DNA from: Phaeodactylum tricornutum CCAP 1055/1
Lineage: Eukaryota > Bacillariophyta > Bacillariophyceae > Surirellales > Neidiaceae
Assembly: GCF_000150955.2 (NCBI RefSeq)
Contig: NC_011671.1
Location: 558,001-622,000 of the forward strand
Direction of reading: 5' to 3'
DNA length: 64,000 nucleotides
Shown: piece by piece, positions 10,198 through 21,244 of the stretch
Position numbering within the stretch: position 1 is the stretch's first letter
Layout: every line of letters starts with the position of its first letter
Made by a program: the position numbers and the translations under genes
Notes under the pieces: model-generated
Database searches by the model: none
The model's input: only the letters and a program-made list of their open reading frames with translations
What the model was told of the DNA's origin: nothing

Positions 10198-12409
10198 CTA
10201 GAACCAAGTGGAATGTCGGTCGATCATCCCGGTAATCTTGGGCAGCAGCTTCTTTTTAGCGCTCGCTGGCCCTCCCTTTTCCTTCGCTAACAAAGCATCT
10301 AAACGCCCGACAATCTCTTTGAATCTTGGACGGTTGTGCATATCGGCGTCCCAACACTCAGATATCAGACTCGTCAATTGGGACGGCCATTTTCGGTTCA
10401 ATGATGGGCGTTCTCCGCCATGTACAACACGCTCATAAAACAATTCGCGGTTCAATCCCTCGAATGGCTTTTTCGTCGCGTTCATTTCCCATAGAATGAT
10501 GCCAAAGGAATAAACATCGGCAGCTGCGTTGTAAGGCAAAGCATCGGCCACCTCTGGTGCCATATACCGGAGTGACCCTGTTTCTCCACTCATGGTGTAG
10601 ATATCGTCAGAGTCTACGGATGCATTCTCGACGATTTTTGCCAAACCAAAGTCGATGATTTTCACGGTTCCATCCAGAGTGAACCCTTAAAACACGAATG
10701 AAAGTGTAAGAAATAAGAATCCATTGGCATATGAAAAGGTTGTGTGCAATGCAGTTTTTACATACCTATATTGTCTGGTTTCAAATCTCGATGTAGCACC
10801 ATGCATCCTGGTATCGCTTCTTGGTGACAATAAGACATGGCATCAGCGATGGACCGTGCAACTCGCAACACGTCGACGTAGCTAAATTGCTTGCGTCGCC
10901 AGAAACGTCTCCTACGATCCCGAATACGCGTATCGTACCCTAGCATCTGTGTCAATGTGCCACCGTCTAAACGTTCTAATACAACAAAGCGTACGCCCTT
11001 GCTCGTCGTCCCTGCACCAATGAGCGCTACAATGTTGGTATGGTACAATCGCGAATGCACCGCAAGTTCACCTTCGATTTCATTTATTGCCAGCACAACG
11101 TCTTGGCATTCTGGTTTCAGCGTTTTGACCACAACTGGTTTACCTTGGAAAACAGCTGTATGAATCCAGCTGTTCCCACCGTCGGTCAAATACTCGACGT
11201 TGTGCAGCTGCCGCCACTGGAGATCCAGCGGTGCACCGGTAATCGAATATCGTTCTACACGCTGATGACGAATGGCAATATCTTCTTTGCGTGGGACGTG
11301 CTCGGACCGACTCATACTCTTGACAATTTTTTCGTTATCGTCCTTCCTGCTGAGTGCTTCACGGTCGATAAGACCATCTTCAGCTAGTGAATTCACTGAC
11401 GCACCGCCAGCTGCAAGCGACATGTGGACGAGAAACTCAACTGCGGTTGGACGAACAACAATTCTAAAATGATTTCAAAAAAGTGAGAGACAGCGGCAGA
11501 GAATGCAAACGTCAAAAACCACTCCCCGCGTTCCTACCTTCGAATGCTGAAAAAGATAATCGTAATATTGGTATTGGATGCTTCATGGCAAACCGGAACG
11601 GCAACGGCCGTGCGCACGTTGGAAATCGAGCACCGCAAGGCTTCGGCTCCGTGAGGGGTATGTGCCGTGACCCATACCACATCATTCGCCTCTTTGGCCC
11701 GCTTGCACAGAGCTGGGCTGAGTCGATGGGTCCGCTCCGCAGACTTGTCTCCATAGTACACATCCACGAGATCGTTGCGGACGGAGTCTTCGAGAGCGGT
11801 TGGTCGCAAATGCGAGTTGGTGAGCTGATGGGTTTTAATTCCGGTCCGTAACCACATTTCCGAAATATCAAATCCCATGACTTCACAAGATGCTGCCAGG
11901 ACCGCTTCCACCGATGCGGATGGTTGGCGAAACAAACGGGTTTCGTACAGCGACTTTTGAGCCGCCAGAATTTGGAGCGCGGCGTTGTGGTCCACCGCGG
12001 CGGCGCCCGACGAGGCTATGGCCGCTCCGCCTTCCGCTTTTCCTTTAGGCAACGGGCCGAGGCCGGGAGCAATACCGGTGTCGTTCGGAGATGACAAAGG
12101 TACGGTGCTTTCATCCATTTGGCCTTGCTGTTGTTGCATGAGTGTCAGTGTGGTAGCGTACGATCCATCCGTGGACCCTAATGTCCAAGGCGTGCTCATA
12201 GGTTGTGCTGTCGGCCGCTGCGGATAGTATTGCTGTGTTTGGAATTCAATCGGATTCCGACTGTTGGAGGACTGTGATCCGGTGCTCCGTATTTCCGTCG
12301 GTATGCCATTTTGTCGAGTCGCCAGACCTCCCTCGGACCCAGAACCGCCATTTTCCCTGAGCGCGTGTAGCGGTGGCTGCTGTTGCTGATGATGTGGCAG
12401 CGAAGCCAT
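10198..12409 (-). CDS. GAF-domain Ser/Thr (TKL-type) protein kinase, three exons
   Basis: Exons 12409-11538, 11463-10766 and 10685-10198. The introns are 74 bp (11464-11537, GTAGGA..TTTTAG) and 80 bp (10686-10765, GTATGT..TTTAAG). The product is 685 residues. The Gln/Pro/Ser-rich N-terminus is followed by a GAF-like domain (about 145-300). The kinase domain (about 378-655) has the VAIK-type Lys (VVVKTLKP), HRDLKPDN (about 513), DFG (about 533) and APE, plus the TKL-like subdomain with DVYSFGIILWEM. The exon 2-3 junction falls between HRDLKPDNIG and FTLDGTVKIIDFG, confirming splicing. The glycine-rich loop is poor (LTDGGNSWIHTAVF). Probable signalling kinase with ligand- or redox-sensing GAF input; the ligand is unknown. 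Confidence 0.88.
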
Positions 12410-13226
12410 GCTTGGTGACGACGGAAAACCTTCCTATTTAAAACTCTTCTTGGAATCGATGCTGGTAAGACAAAGTTATCGTCAAATCGGAACTAGAACC
12501 CAGCGCTCCCACCGCGTCGATTCTTTGTCGTTCGAGAGAGAACGCAAATGAATTTCTTCGGGTGTCTGATCTCCTTCAACGACGAGAAAGGTCCAAGCGA
12601 GCGCAGCACACGCGTCGAGACTGAGAAGTTAACAGTCGCAGCACACTAGAAAGTGAGACGGACAGTTGTTGGAATGTATTGTCTCCACAGCAACGACCAA
12701 CGAACAGTAGAAGACTAATGCAAGGCGTCGTTGCTGTATTGTCGTTGCAGTGTTACTGCTCGCAGTCAAGGGCCATGGATCGAATGTTGGCGTACGGGCG
12801 GTAGCGCCTAGCTAGGATAGGCTCTGAACTTTCATCGTGGTCGACGACAGAAATGTCTCACCCATACCCAATTATGTAGATTTCACTTTGGTAGGAACGG
12901 CGCCTTCCGAAACGATGTTTCCGAAATATGCGATTCCCTAAAATTCCCTCTAGCTAAACTTCAATTATTTTCATTTACATTCTGTATTCCATGCTCTGTC
13001 CACTACCTATTCCCGTCATGTATGTCTGGCCTTGCCACCAATCATACCATCGATGTACTTGAATTACAAGTAGAACGGTCCACACCAAGCAAAAACCGAA
13101 AATGGATCCCTCCACTTTCGGGTGTCGTTCTTCCTTGCCACTGACGGTGAGCACACCAGGAATAATATCCCGATAACGACATTGAGCCTTGTTCTCCGTT
13201 GGAGTGCTGTTCGGAGCAAAAAGACC
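12410..13226. promoter_or_regulatory. Divergent promoter region, GAF kinase / SAP-DLH gene
   Basis: About 800 bp between two divergent start codons. No credible ORF or RNA gene is seen, and no specific regulatory site can be named. Confidence 0.4.
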
Positions 13227-15386
13227 ATGACGGTGAGGCTAAAGAGGACGATTCGGGATCCTCTCGCTTCGCTCTTTTTCTGCTGGAGTCTGTTGTTCTT
13301 CGGTAGGCTCTTTCCATCCACAGAATCCTTTGTGATCGTTCGACCCGCACGACCAACGCGGCTGCGAGTCGCCTTTCAGTCTATACCTTGGAAAAACAGG
13401 AAAAAGACACTGCAGAAATCCTCAGCCAGTCCTTATGAACAAAGGGGCGGCGATGATGACGATGAAGACATTTACACTCCTGCCGAACTCCCCGACGAAT
13501 CATCAGAGCAAATGAGTCGATCGCAATTGGACCTCTTGAACGTCTCTCAATTAAAGCAGCAGTGTCGATTACGTGGAATGAAAGTGTCAGGGCGTAGATC
13601 AGATTTGATAGATCGACTACTCGGGCAGCATCCGTTTGTCGATGCCCAAATCGTCTTGGAAGACGATGATAGTGTTCCGGCTGGTCCAAAGAAAACTAAA
13701 GCCACAGAGTTTGCTCAAGAAAAGGGCAAAGACCTGATTGACGTATCAGCTTACTTGGAAGAAGAGGACATGGGTCAAAGTACCAAGTCTTCGATCAAGA
13801 AACCCGCTAACGGAGTATCCAACAGAGATGACGATACTGACGACATCAACGCCAGTCGCGATCCCGAAGTGTGGGGTTCCGAAGCCCGTATTGTCGATGA
13901 TTACGAAGGCCGCAAGGTAGTGGTAGACAGTCTGACGCAATCCCTTGTCGAGTATAAAGGCTCAAACCAAACCTTTGTACAGGCCTATGTAGTAGCTTCA
14001 CGCGATGCGCTTAAACCATTTCTTGCTGGTGGCGATCGTGCGGGGGGTAGCAACGCTACCAGCCCAAGAACACAAGCGGAACAGCATCTAAGAGAAATAC
14101 AGATAAAGCGAGAACAAGCATCCCGACGCCCAATACGATTTGAAGATGATATAGGATTAGACGAAGGTGATGAAACTGGATTATACGCAAATATCTTGAA
14201 CCGCGAATTTTCCGATTGGGGTGAGTACACACAGACCGGGGCGCAGCTTTCGGCTGCCGAAGTACAGGGCGTACTGTTGCTGTCAGATGTGTATGGAGCC
14301 TTTACAGATGATACCCGAGCTTTGGCAGAGAAGATTGCGTTTGAGTGTCAACCGATTGTTGTTATGGTACCGGATTTGTTTCACGGAAAGCCGTGGGTAG
14401 GAGGGATCGATAGTACGAACGATAGAGGTCAAACATACGAGCAGTGGCGCGCCCAACAAGACGAATTACGGGTGAGTGTAGATATTCGAGCCGCGGCCGC
14501 ATGCTTACGGGAGCGGTACGGCGTTAGCTCTGTAGTTGTTTGGGGTACATGTTATGGTGGAGGTCGTGCACTGGAAATTGCTTCGGGATATTTACCGAGT
14601 GGCAAGATTCATGATATTGATGGAAGATTGGGGCCACCCAACGTGAATCCGGTAGCGGCTATCGTCTGGTATCCCAGTCGATACAATGCCAAACTGTTGT
14701 TTGGAAAAGACCATTTGGGCACAGAGACTGATATCAATGACGAGCAACGTAAAATGGCTGTTATGGGTGTCTTTGCCGGAAAAGACAAGGTACCAGGAGC
14801 AACAAAAAGCGATGCAGAGGATCTGAAACGACTACTGGAGCAAGACTTTCGCGTCAAGGACCACATGGTTAAAGTGTTTCCAGGGCAAGAGCATGGATTT
14901 GCCCATGTTGGCTTGAGCACGCCTGAAGCAACTGATGATTATGAACGGTTCGTCGATGAAGAATTTGGTGGCGCTGGTCGTGTGACATTGGGAAACGGTG
15001 ATGCAGAAGTTGCCTGTCTCCTTTCGACCGCCTTTATGGAGACATATAGTCGCGTATTTCTACCGACTGTAGGTCCGCCAATAAGTCTGGATGAGAAAGA
15101 AGCGAGCTGGGGGCAGTCGGTTGAAATGATTGGTGTGAAAGCTTCAAGTTCAAGAGATATTCGCGAGGAAATCGACGATGCATTAGACAAGTATGTAGAT
15201 GAACCACTTGGCGGCTACCGTATCGATCCAAATGACGAATCTCAGGAAGAAGAATTAAAGAGGGTATTGGTGTCTATGCAAAGCCCGAATCAAAAGGACG
15301 GGCCGTTTGCAATTGAGGAAGACGACAATTTGGAGACTGTCTACGCCAAGCTGAAGGCTTCGGATCCAGGGTTTCAGATTTTCTAA
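13227..15386 (+). CDS. SAP-domain and dienelactone-hydrolase fusion, probably plastid-targeted
   Basis: The start chosen is ATG 13227 (MTVRLKRT), giving 719 residues. An upstream in-frame ATG at 13122 would bury the signal peptide. A hydrophobic stretch (LASLFFCWSLLFFG) is followed by STESFVIVRPARP, resembling the diatom bipartite plastid presequence with cleavage before Phe. A SAP motif lies at about residues 95-132 (LNVSQLKQQCRLRGMKVSG). The alpha/beta-hydrolase domain of the dienelactone hydrolase family lies at about 340-565, with nucleophile Cys442 in GTCYGGG, Asp in FAGKDKVPGA and His in GQEHGFAH. The C-terminus is acidic. Substrate is unknown. SAP domains usually bind nucleic acid, so the pairing is odd. 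It ends 29 bp from the opposing gene's stop. Confidence 0.8.
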   Translation: MTVRLKRTIRDPLASLFFCWSLLFFGRLFPSTESFVIVRPARPTRLRVAFQSIPWKNRKKTLQKSSASPYEQRGGDDDDEDIYTPAELPDESSEQMSRSQLDLLNVSQLKQQCRLRGMKVSGRRSDLIDRLLGQHPFVDAQIVLEDDDSVPAGPKKTKATEFAQEKGKDLIDVSAYLEEEDMGQSTKSSIKKPANGVSNRDDDTDDINASRDPEVWGSEARIVDDYEGRKVVVDSLTQSLVEYKGSNQTFVQAYVVASRDALKPFLAGGDRAGGSNATSPRTQAEQHLREIQIKREQASRRPIRFEDDIGLDEGDETGLYANILNREFSDWGEYTQTGAQLSAAEVQGVLLLSDVYGAFTDDTRALAEKIAFECQPIVVMVPDLFHGKPWVGGIDSTNDRGQTYEQWRAQQDELRVSVDIRAAAACLRERYGVSSVVVWGTCYGGGRALEIASGYLPSGKIHDIDGRLGPPNVNPVAAIVWYPSRYNAKLLFGKDHLGTETDINDEQRKMAVMGVFAGKDKVPGATKSDAEDLKRLLEQDFRVKDHMVKVFPGQEHGFAHVGLSTPEATDDYERFVDEEFGGAGRVTLGNGDAEVACLLSTAFMETYSRVFLPTVGPPISLDEKEASWGQSVEMIGVKASSSRDIREEIDDALDKYVDEPLGGYRIDPNDESQEEELKRVLVSMQSPNQKDGPFAIEEDDNLETVYAKLKASDPGFQIF

Positions 15387-15415
15387 GATGTAACGCCCTA
15401 ATGGATTATATCCGT

Positions 15416-18281
15416 CTACTTACCAGTGAATACCACCAATGCATGAGAAAGCTGAATCATGGCCAGGGGATGGATTTCAGATGCCTGAAATGCACTGGAC
15501 GACGACTTCAGCATGATGTGCTGTCTGACACTAGAATTTTGAAGAAGAATTCTAAAGCTTGTTTCATCATTGGTATTTGAAGATAACTCATTTACCAGTG
15601 CAAGACATTGACACGCGCCAGAGGCACTCAGTGTCGGGACTATTGAAAGTAGGAAAAGAAGGCGTTGGCGCGCATCTCCTTCTCCAACCAGACCATATAC
15701 GGGAGTAGCAAGCGATCTCGCAGAGTGGATTGCTTCGTGGCTGATGATGGTTTCTGCAAGTCTCGCGGCCAATGACCTCGAGGCAACTGATTTGAAAGAC
15801 GTCGACATGGAGTCGCCTTGTGGACGCCAAACAGAATTTTGCGCACGGACGAGGGTTTGGCGAATGGCTGGAGTTGGCGAAACATCATAGCAAATGAATA
15901 TATAGATATGGCGGTATCGATCAACAGCGGTAATCTCAGCCAGCCCAAAGACGATTTTCCGAGCGTTGGATTCTTCTGCAAAGGCAGACACCGGATATAC
16001 CAGCATAGCGCACCGATCGGATAGCTCAATATCAACCTCTCGGCTGTCCACCAAAGGTGAGTCACACAGTTCGATTTTACGGCCTAGTACTTCTTTTTTT
16101 GAGTAAAAATTGGAACTATCGTCAGCGTCACGACTGAGATATACATTTGAGGCAGCCCAACGCCCTGAAAGTAGCTGGCCGACGGCTTCGCCCCAATCTT
16201 CGAAGAAAGACTCAGAACAGAGAATCTTCAACGGTTCCAATCGATGAATTGTGTCACTTTCATTAAAGTAGTCTTTTTCTGGGCCATTCAACACTGAAGA
16301 ATGAGGAACCAGCTGATGCTCCTGGCGCTCATCGACCTGTTGCCTTAAATTCACGAACAGACTATCATCTGTACCCGTTTCTTCGAAGGCATCCGCCATG
16401 TCAACTTTCGCTACTGATGCTGCCAACTGAGGCTGATTTTCAGTCATGCTACTTTTACCCAATTCAAAACTGGTGGAACCAGAATTGGGAAGCAAATGGC
16501 CAGAAAAGTCACGTTGGAGGAGTTTGAGCGCGCTCGAATCATTGGATACATCATGGGGTTTTCGAGACTGCAAGAGAAAGTTCTCTGTGTCGTCACTTTT
16601 AGGACGCGTAGCTCGGACAGGTGTTATGCACCCCTTGGTTACGCTCTTCGCTTTTTCGGTTGAAGTCGAACGCAATCCAGGTAAGCTCTGATCACCGGTC
16701 CGTTGTTTGACATCAATACAGACTTGTGTATATTTATGCCGTGAATGGTTGAATTTCTCCTGATTCTGCAGTGCCTGAATTACAGACGATGCAGCCCCCT
16801 TCCCGCCTGTTTCCGTTGGTTGCCGGAAAGTGCATTCCTGTGGGTGAGCTCGGTTTTTCTGAAAAGCTTGGGGGTCCGCAGCTGACGATGTCAACATACA
16901 GAATGTGGACTGGATAGTGTTTGTTGGGTGGTTTTGCGAAGCTCTAGCCTCCAACGTTTGCTTGGCTCTTGGTGGGTTTATTTTTCCTTCGGCATCCCTC
17001 TTCGGGCTATGAAGCACTGGCTCCTTAATTGGCATTTCGAAAAGCGCTCGGCGCTCACGTTCTTCTTTTCGTTTGCGTTTCTTTTCTCGTTTGACCTGTT
17101 TATCTACCCTTCGTTCTTTCTTTGCGCGCTTTCTTTCGGCGTCCGAGTCTCTCGAACGCTTTCCAGTATCTGATGCGCTTGAGCTCGCTATGGGATTAAG
17201 GCAGAAATCGCTCTCACCGTGGCATGATATTTTCGTTTGAGAATTGAGAATTGTGTTACTTGCTATTGCCCTTGAATTTGGCAAATCGTATTGAAGTGCT
17301 GCCATGGCAAGCTGGATGGCCCACCTTAGGAGTATCGAAGACGAGCGCGTTATTTGCGATCGCGTCAAAATGGCCGTTTCTGTCGCACAAGTGGCGCTGA
17401 TATCTGTGAAATCGGACGAAGACGACCTTCTGTGGGGAAGGAGAGCATTTACGTGTGCAAATGAACTCTGAAGCGGGTTTGATAGTTTGGACCTTTTGGA
17501 TACCGCTTTGGCGTCTTCATTCCCTGACATTCTGTCGAAGAGACGACCTTTTCGCAAACGCTTTTTTTCCAACCTCTGGTTTTCTATTATTCGGCTGAAA
17601 ATTGGTTGAAATGCACCTGACGATACGATGGACACAGGATTGCATGTCAGCATGTTGAGGCACAATATTTGTGGTTCGCGAGAACGTTGACAAATTTTGC
17701 CATTCCAAGGTTCGTTGGCTATACGCAACGTTCCGGCAGTAGCTTGGATGGAAAGTTTGGTGAAAAGGGCCATTTGATGACCTGTAGGAGAGTTTCTCGT
17801 ACGCACTGCTTCTTTTTTGGTTTCTTGTGGCTTAAAGCGTTTTGCTTCCTCTCCATCCTGCTGGTTTTGTAAAGTTCGCTCCGGTAGGGACTACAGAAAA
17901 AGGAGCAATGAGTTGAAAGTTCTGGTGAATCTATGTAGTGCGCCATGCTTTCTGTAATTCACGTACCGTGTAAGTACCTGATTGAGCAGTCAAAGAAGCA
18001 TGAAGACAAACGTCTGCATGTATTCTGCAGTTGTCCCTGCTTTCCGTCTTGCACCACCCTGGCTCGTCCACTACAAAAGATTCGGCATCGGGGTTCTGCA
18101 ACACATCCTTTCCATCCAGCTTTTGAAGATTCCGCATCAACCACGAGCTATGGTCATCGTCATTGTAAGTTGACGGATCTACAGGAAGCACAGTTACGTA
18201 AGTTTTCTTGTGCTCTTCAGCATCCCAAAGACGCAACGAAGCTTCGGTGTCGTAGTCCCAATCCAAAGCCCGGAATTTCAT
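15416..18281 (-). CDS. Large nuclear orphan protein, possible XPF/FAAP24-like C-terminus (two exons)
   Basis: Exon 1 is 18281-17967 and exon 2 is 17890-15416. The intron 17891-17966 (GTACGT..CTGTAG, 76 bp) is phase 0, and joining gives 929 residues. The first true ATG is at 18281. The middle (about 345-390) is a Lys/Arg-rich tract typical of a nuclear localisation signal. The rest is Ser-rich and disordered until about residue 730. The C-terminal 170 residues look folded: hydrophobic strands (MLVYPVSAF, IYIFICYD), a long helix with LAARLAETIISHE, and a helix-hairpin-helix-like segment (LLSIVPTLSASGACQCLAL). The order resembles the inactive nuclease plus HhH of FAAP24/SHOC1-type XPF relatives. 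This is inferred from pattern only. The stop TAG lies inside GGTAAGTAG, which also resembles a splice donor. Confidence 0.6.
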
Positions 18282-18498
18282 AGTTTGAAGTTCCAAAAAG
18301 GAGGATGATTCTTCACGACTAGCAAATTATTCAATTGATACGGTGGGCAATTCTAGCTATTAGTAGATCATTCGCAGCAACAAAGAGGTTGCGGGCTTGT
18401 AGAGGTCTTACACAGTCGAGAAAGACAGATCCTCCCAAAAAGGTGCAGTCGCCGTCCACGGTTTGAAAAGAAAAAGAGGAAAGCAGTATTTGAGTATA

Positions 18499-18506
18499 TG
18501 ACGTCA
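18499..18506. promoter_or_regulatory. CRE-like palindrome TGACGTCA
   Basis: Perfect bZIP/CREB-type palindrome about 220 bp upstream of the start of the nuclear orphan gene. In P. tricornutum, TGACGT/ACGTCA elements control CO2- and light-responsive genes through bZIP factors (established for the carbonic anhydrase promoter). Function here is inferred. Confidence 0.35.
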
Positions 18507-18827
18507 CTACAGTGGTTCCGCTTATGACAAAGAAAGAGTGTATCGCCTATGCTTATTTGTCAGGTCAGACATAACTACAAAATCTGAAGGATACCCACCA
18601 TGTACGCGAAGCAAAGGCCATTCAAAATTTGACAGAGGGTGAGCACTGATTTGATATAAAGTGGTGGAATGCAATTGAAGAGTTCCTTCTTTTCGGAAAA
18701 GTCAGAAGCTATTCCCCCTATCTAAGTCTCCATAAAATCTGACCTTTTAGATATCGCAGTATCGCGAGGCTACCTCATTCGATAGTAAAATGGGTTCAGA
18801 TGGCGACTGGCACACCTAAAAATGCGG

Positions 18828-18835
18828 TGACGTCA
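18828..18835. promoter_or_regulatory. CRE-like palindrome TGACGTCA
   Basis: Second perfect copy, about 550 bp upstream of the same gene and 329 bp from the first copy. Confidence 0.3.
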
Positions 18836-19275
18836 ACAAATGGAATCAACTGTAGACGGGGCTGAAAATTTGTCAGTGTGAAAGTAGGCTTGCGAGCATT
18901 CGCAGTCAAACTTGCTAATTGTAACTATTCTGAGGTAGACCATAAAGGAGTCGGGTCTGTCTGAGTCCTGTATCCGCCGTCACAGCACCTTTTGAGGTTC
19001 GCCAATCTTCGTATTTTTTGAGAGAGCCGAGTGAAATGGTGAGACTAGTTGTCCAAGGAATCTGTCAGCTCTGGGCAAACGTCAGTGGTTGTTCGCTTGT
19101 GTTGGATATTTAGGCATTGTCAAAACTAGTGGTTTTCGTAGGCGATCCACTTCCAAACGGACAATACAAGAAAGAAATACGATATGAATGTTGAAGTCAG
19201 ACTATGTGCAGTCTAATATAGCGGTGGAAAAATGGACCATGGCATTTATATTAGTCACCTCCGATTGCTTCATCG

Positions 19276-19287
19276 TATTCACAGTCA
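19276..19287 (+). repeat. Dispersed 12-mer ATTCACAGTCAA, copy 1
   Basis: Exact match to copies at 25284 and 30768. This copy lies in the gene-poor interval. Confidence 0.5.
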
Positions 19288-20003
19288 AAATGTAAGAGTT
19301 TATTGTAAGACAGATCTTCAAGTTCAGTTTTATAGAGGCATCCGAAGGCAGCCTCATAAAAAACGAGATATGTTCGTCGACGCCTGGAATTCTCACGCAA
19401 TGTTGCTCGGAATCGAAGCGCTTGCGTTGCAGAATAGAGATGCATGTCGGTGTGAAAGACGTGATAGTCGTTTCTAACAGCAGCACGCTCGAAAACTGAA
19501 AAATACTTCATTTATCTCGATTCGATGGTAAGTACTGACACAGCAAAGCTTGGCAAACGAACCAACCTAACGCGCTTCTCTTGACAGCGAGTACAGAATC
19601 GCTATCAGGATGGAAACGCTGAACCCTTGTATGTAGCTCCAATGCCTAATTCCCCTCGAAATATCTGACAAGGAAATTGCGTACATGCGTCTACGGTATA
19701 CTTGACGCACTTCCAGTCAGGAATAATCGTGGAACAGCACTCTACCAAAAGGTCAGCTCATCCGTCGGACCTTCGCAGTGAGATAGCTGCCAACGAGCAA
19801 CGGCTTAACACTGATCATGGCTATTCCTTGTAGATCGAGGTACAATACAACCGAGTGCAGTTCAAAACAATCATCAAAGTGAAAAAGGAGAGTACTTTTT
19901 GACGGAATCTAGAGCATCCTATAAATGTATCGTCTGACAATTAAGTTATAAATAGTTTATTGATTTCTACTGAAGGCTTGCGTTGAGCTTTGTTCCGAGA
20001 CGT

Positions 20004-20486
20004 TTATTGGACAAAAATCAGGGGCTCGCAGGTATCAGGGATGCTGTCATCTGCTTTCAGAAAATTTTCGATTTCGTTTACTTCCTTGATCTTCTCCGAC
20101 AGCGGGATAGCCGTAGAAGATATCTGATGGGCGAGATTACGTCTTCCAGGGCAGAACATCCAGCACAGCCACTGGTTGACTCCGTTGTTGATACAACTGG
20201 CAATGTTGCCTCCGGGGCATTGGTTACCTCGATTCAAATTGCGGGCATCTTGAACTTCGTCAGGTCCACGAAGATGACGCCAGTTGTACTCGTCGGAGAT
20301 GTTGTCGGCGAAGGTTAGAGTCGTTTCGTCGTTGGGCATGCGGGTGTCTGTAATGGTGGCGCTTACGACATTGGGAAGGGCTTTCAAGACGGTTTCGAGA
20401 TCGCATTTGTCTCCATCGATGAGCATAGTGAAGTCCGCACGGGCGAGGGATGCCAGAGCAAAGGTGAAGAGGTAGAATAACTTCAT
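20004..20486 (-). CDS. Small secreted Cys-rich protein
   Basis: ATG 20486 opens a 160-residue ORF. Residues 1-17 are a clear signal peptide (MKLFYLFTFALASLARA). The mature part has six Cys, an even number, consistent with disulphides: one near the N-terminus, four clustered around CPGGNIASC and WLCWMFC, and one near the C-terminus. No known domain is recognised. It is probably secreted or ER-lumenal. The upstream region (20487-21244) is shared with the divergent Fe-S flavoprotein gene. A role in the cell wall, surface or defence is possible but not supported by sequence. Confidence 0.65.
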   Translation of the reverse strand: MKLFYLFTFALASLARADFTMLIDGDKCDLETVLKALPNVVSATITDTRMPNDETTLTFADNISDEYNWRHLRGPDEVQDARNLNRGNQCPGGNIASCINNGVNQWLCWMFCPGRRNLAHQISSTAIPLSEKIKEVNEIENFLKADDSIPDTCEPLIFVQ

Positions 20487-21244
20487 GATCTGATAATTTG
20501 TGCTTGGTAACTGTAAAAATCGTTTGGCTGTGCTAGCGATCCGACAAAGAATTGGAAATTATGAGAAAAGGGTGGTCAGTTTGGAAATCGGATTTTCGAT
20601 TGGAGGTGTTGCCGCGGCTAAAACACATTTCCAGAAATAAAAAAGATTTGATAGTAAACGTGAAAATGGTTGGGTGGTATAGGAGTCGCAAATAGTTAAT
20701 TAAAAGTTGAGTAACTACGACCAGAAGGAAACCGAAGTTAATATGATTTAGTCGTTAGCGACTGAAATCGTGATTATATCTACTGCCCTTCGTGACTCCT
20801 TGATAGAATACAAACCATTGAACATTGACATTGAAACATAAAGTGGTCATTGTGCGCTTAAACTATTGGAAATCTAACTATGCCTCTTGAGAGGCATAAT
20901 GACCAAGGTTATTCAATAGACATTTAGGAAAATGAATCGAAATGCGCCCTTTACTGCCATGAGTGATTGAAATGAAATGTGTCAAGGTACAATTCCCTGT
21001 CAAGTAGAACAACTTGACAATGCCCCAATCAAGATTTATGAGGTACAATGCGATGGCAAGTACGAGATAAGAGTACAGTAGCCTAACATAAGTTTACGAT
21101 CGTGTATGTGTCCAAATGACTGTCTTCCAGTTACGAAAAACGATGCATGTGCTAGAATGCGTGCCCAACTGGTTCCAGGTGTCGGAGATGCAAAAACCTA
21201 AGTATGGTGACAGAAATGATACCGGTAAATGGTTTGTCTTCACC
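20487..21244. promoter_or_regulatory. Divergent promoter region with a nested inverted repeat
   Basis: About 760 bp, AT-rich, between the secreted-protein gene and the HCAR/DVR-family gene. It contains a perfect 9-bp hairpin (20879-20898) enclosed by a second pair of arms (20845-20850 and 20899-20904). Confidence 0.4.
20845..20904. repeat. Nested inverted repeat (hairpin)
   Basis: The inner arms are TATGCCTCT (20879-20887) and AGAGGCATA (20890-20898) around a two-base TG loop. The outer arms are GGTCAT (20845-20850) and ATGACC (20899-20904). It could be a structured RNA, a cruciform or a dimeric factor site; the sequence does not decide between these. Confidence 0.5.

Larger units (their letters stand above)
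18282..20003. other. Gene-poor interval with two TGACGTCA palindromes
   Basis: About 1.7 kb, the longest stretch without a supported gene. Short ORFs at 19202-19511 on both strands have no recognisable features. The left half should contain the promoter of the nuclear orphan gene. It holds TGACGTCA at 18499 and 18828 and one copy of ATTCACAGTCAA at 19276, with a one-mismatch copy at 18898. Confidence 0.5.

Noticed and set aside
15387-15430. Consensus-like splice donor GGTAAGTAG at the end of the nuclear orphan ORF
   Set aside because: Any further exon would have to lie antisense inside the SAP-hydrolase gene. The TAG is taken as the real stop.
19202-19511. ORFs of 81-94 codons on both strands in the gene-poor interval
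   Set aside because: Overlapping frames with unbiased composition and no motif. Not enough to call a gene or a pseudogene.
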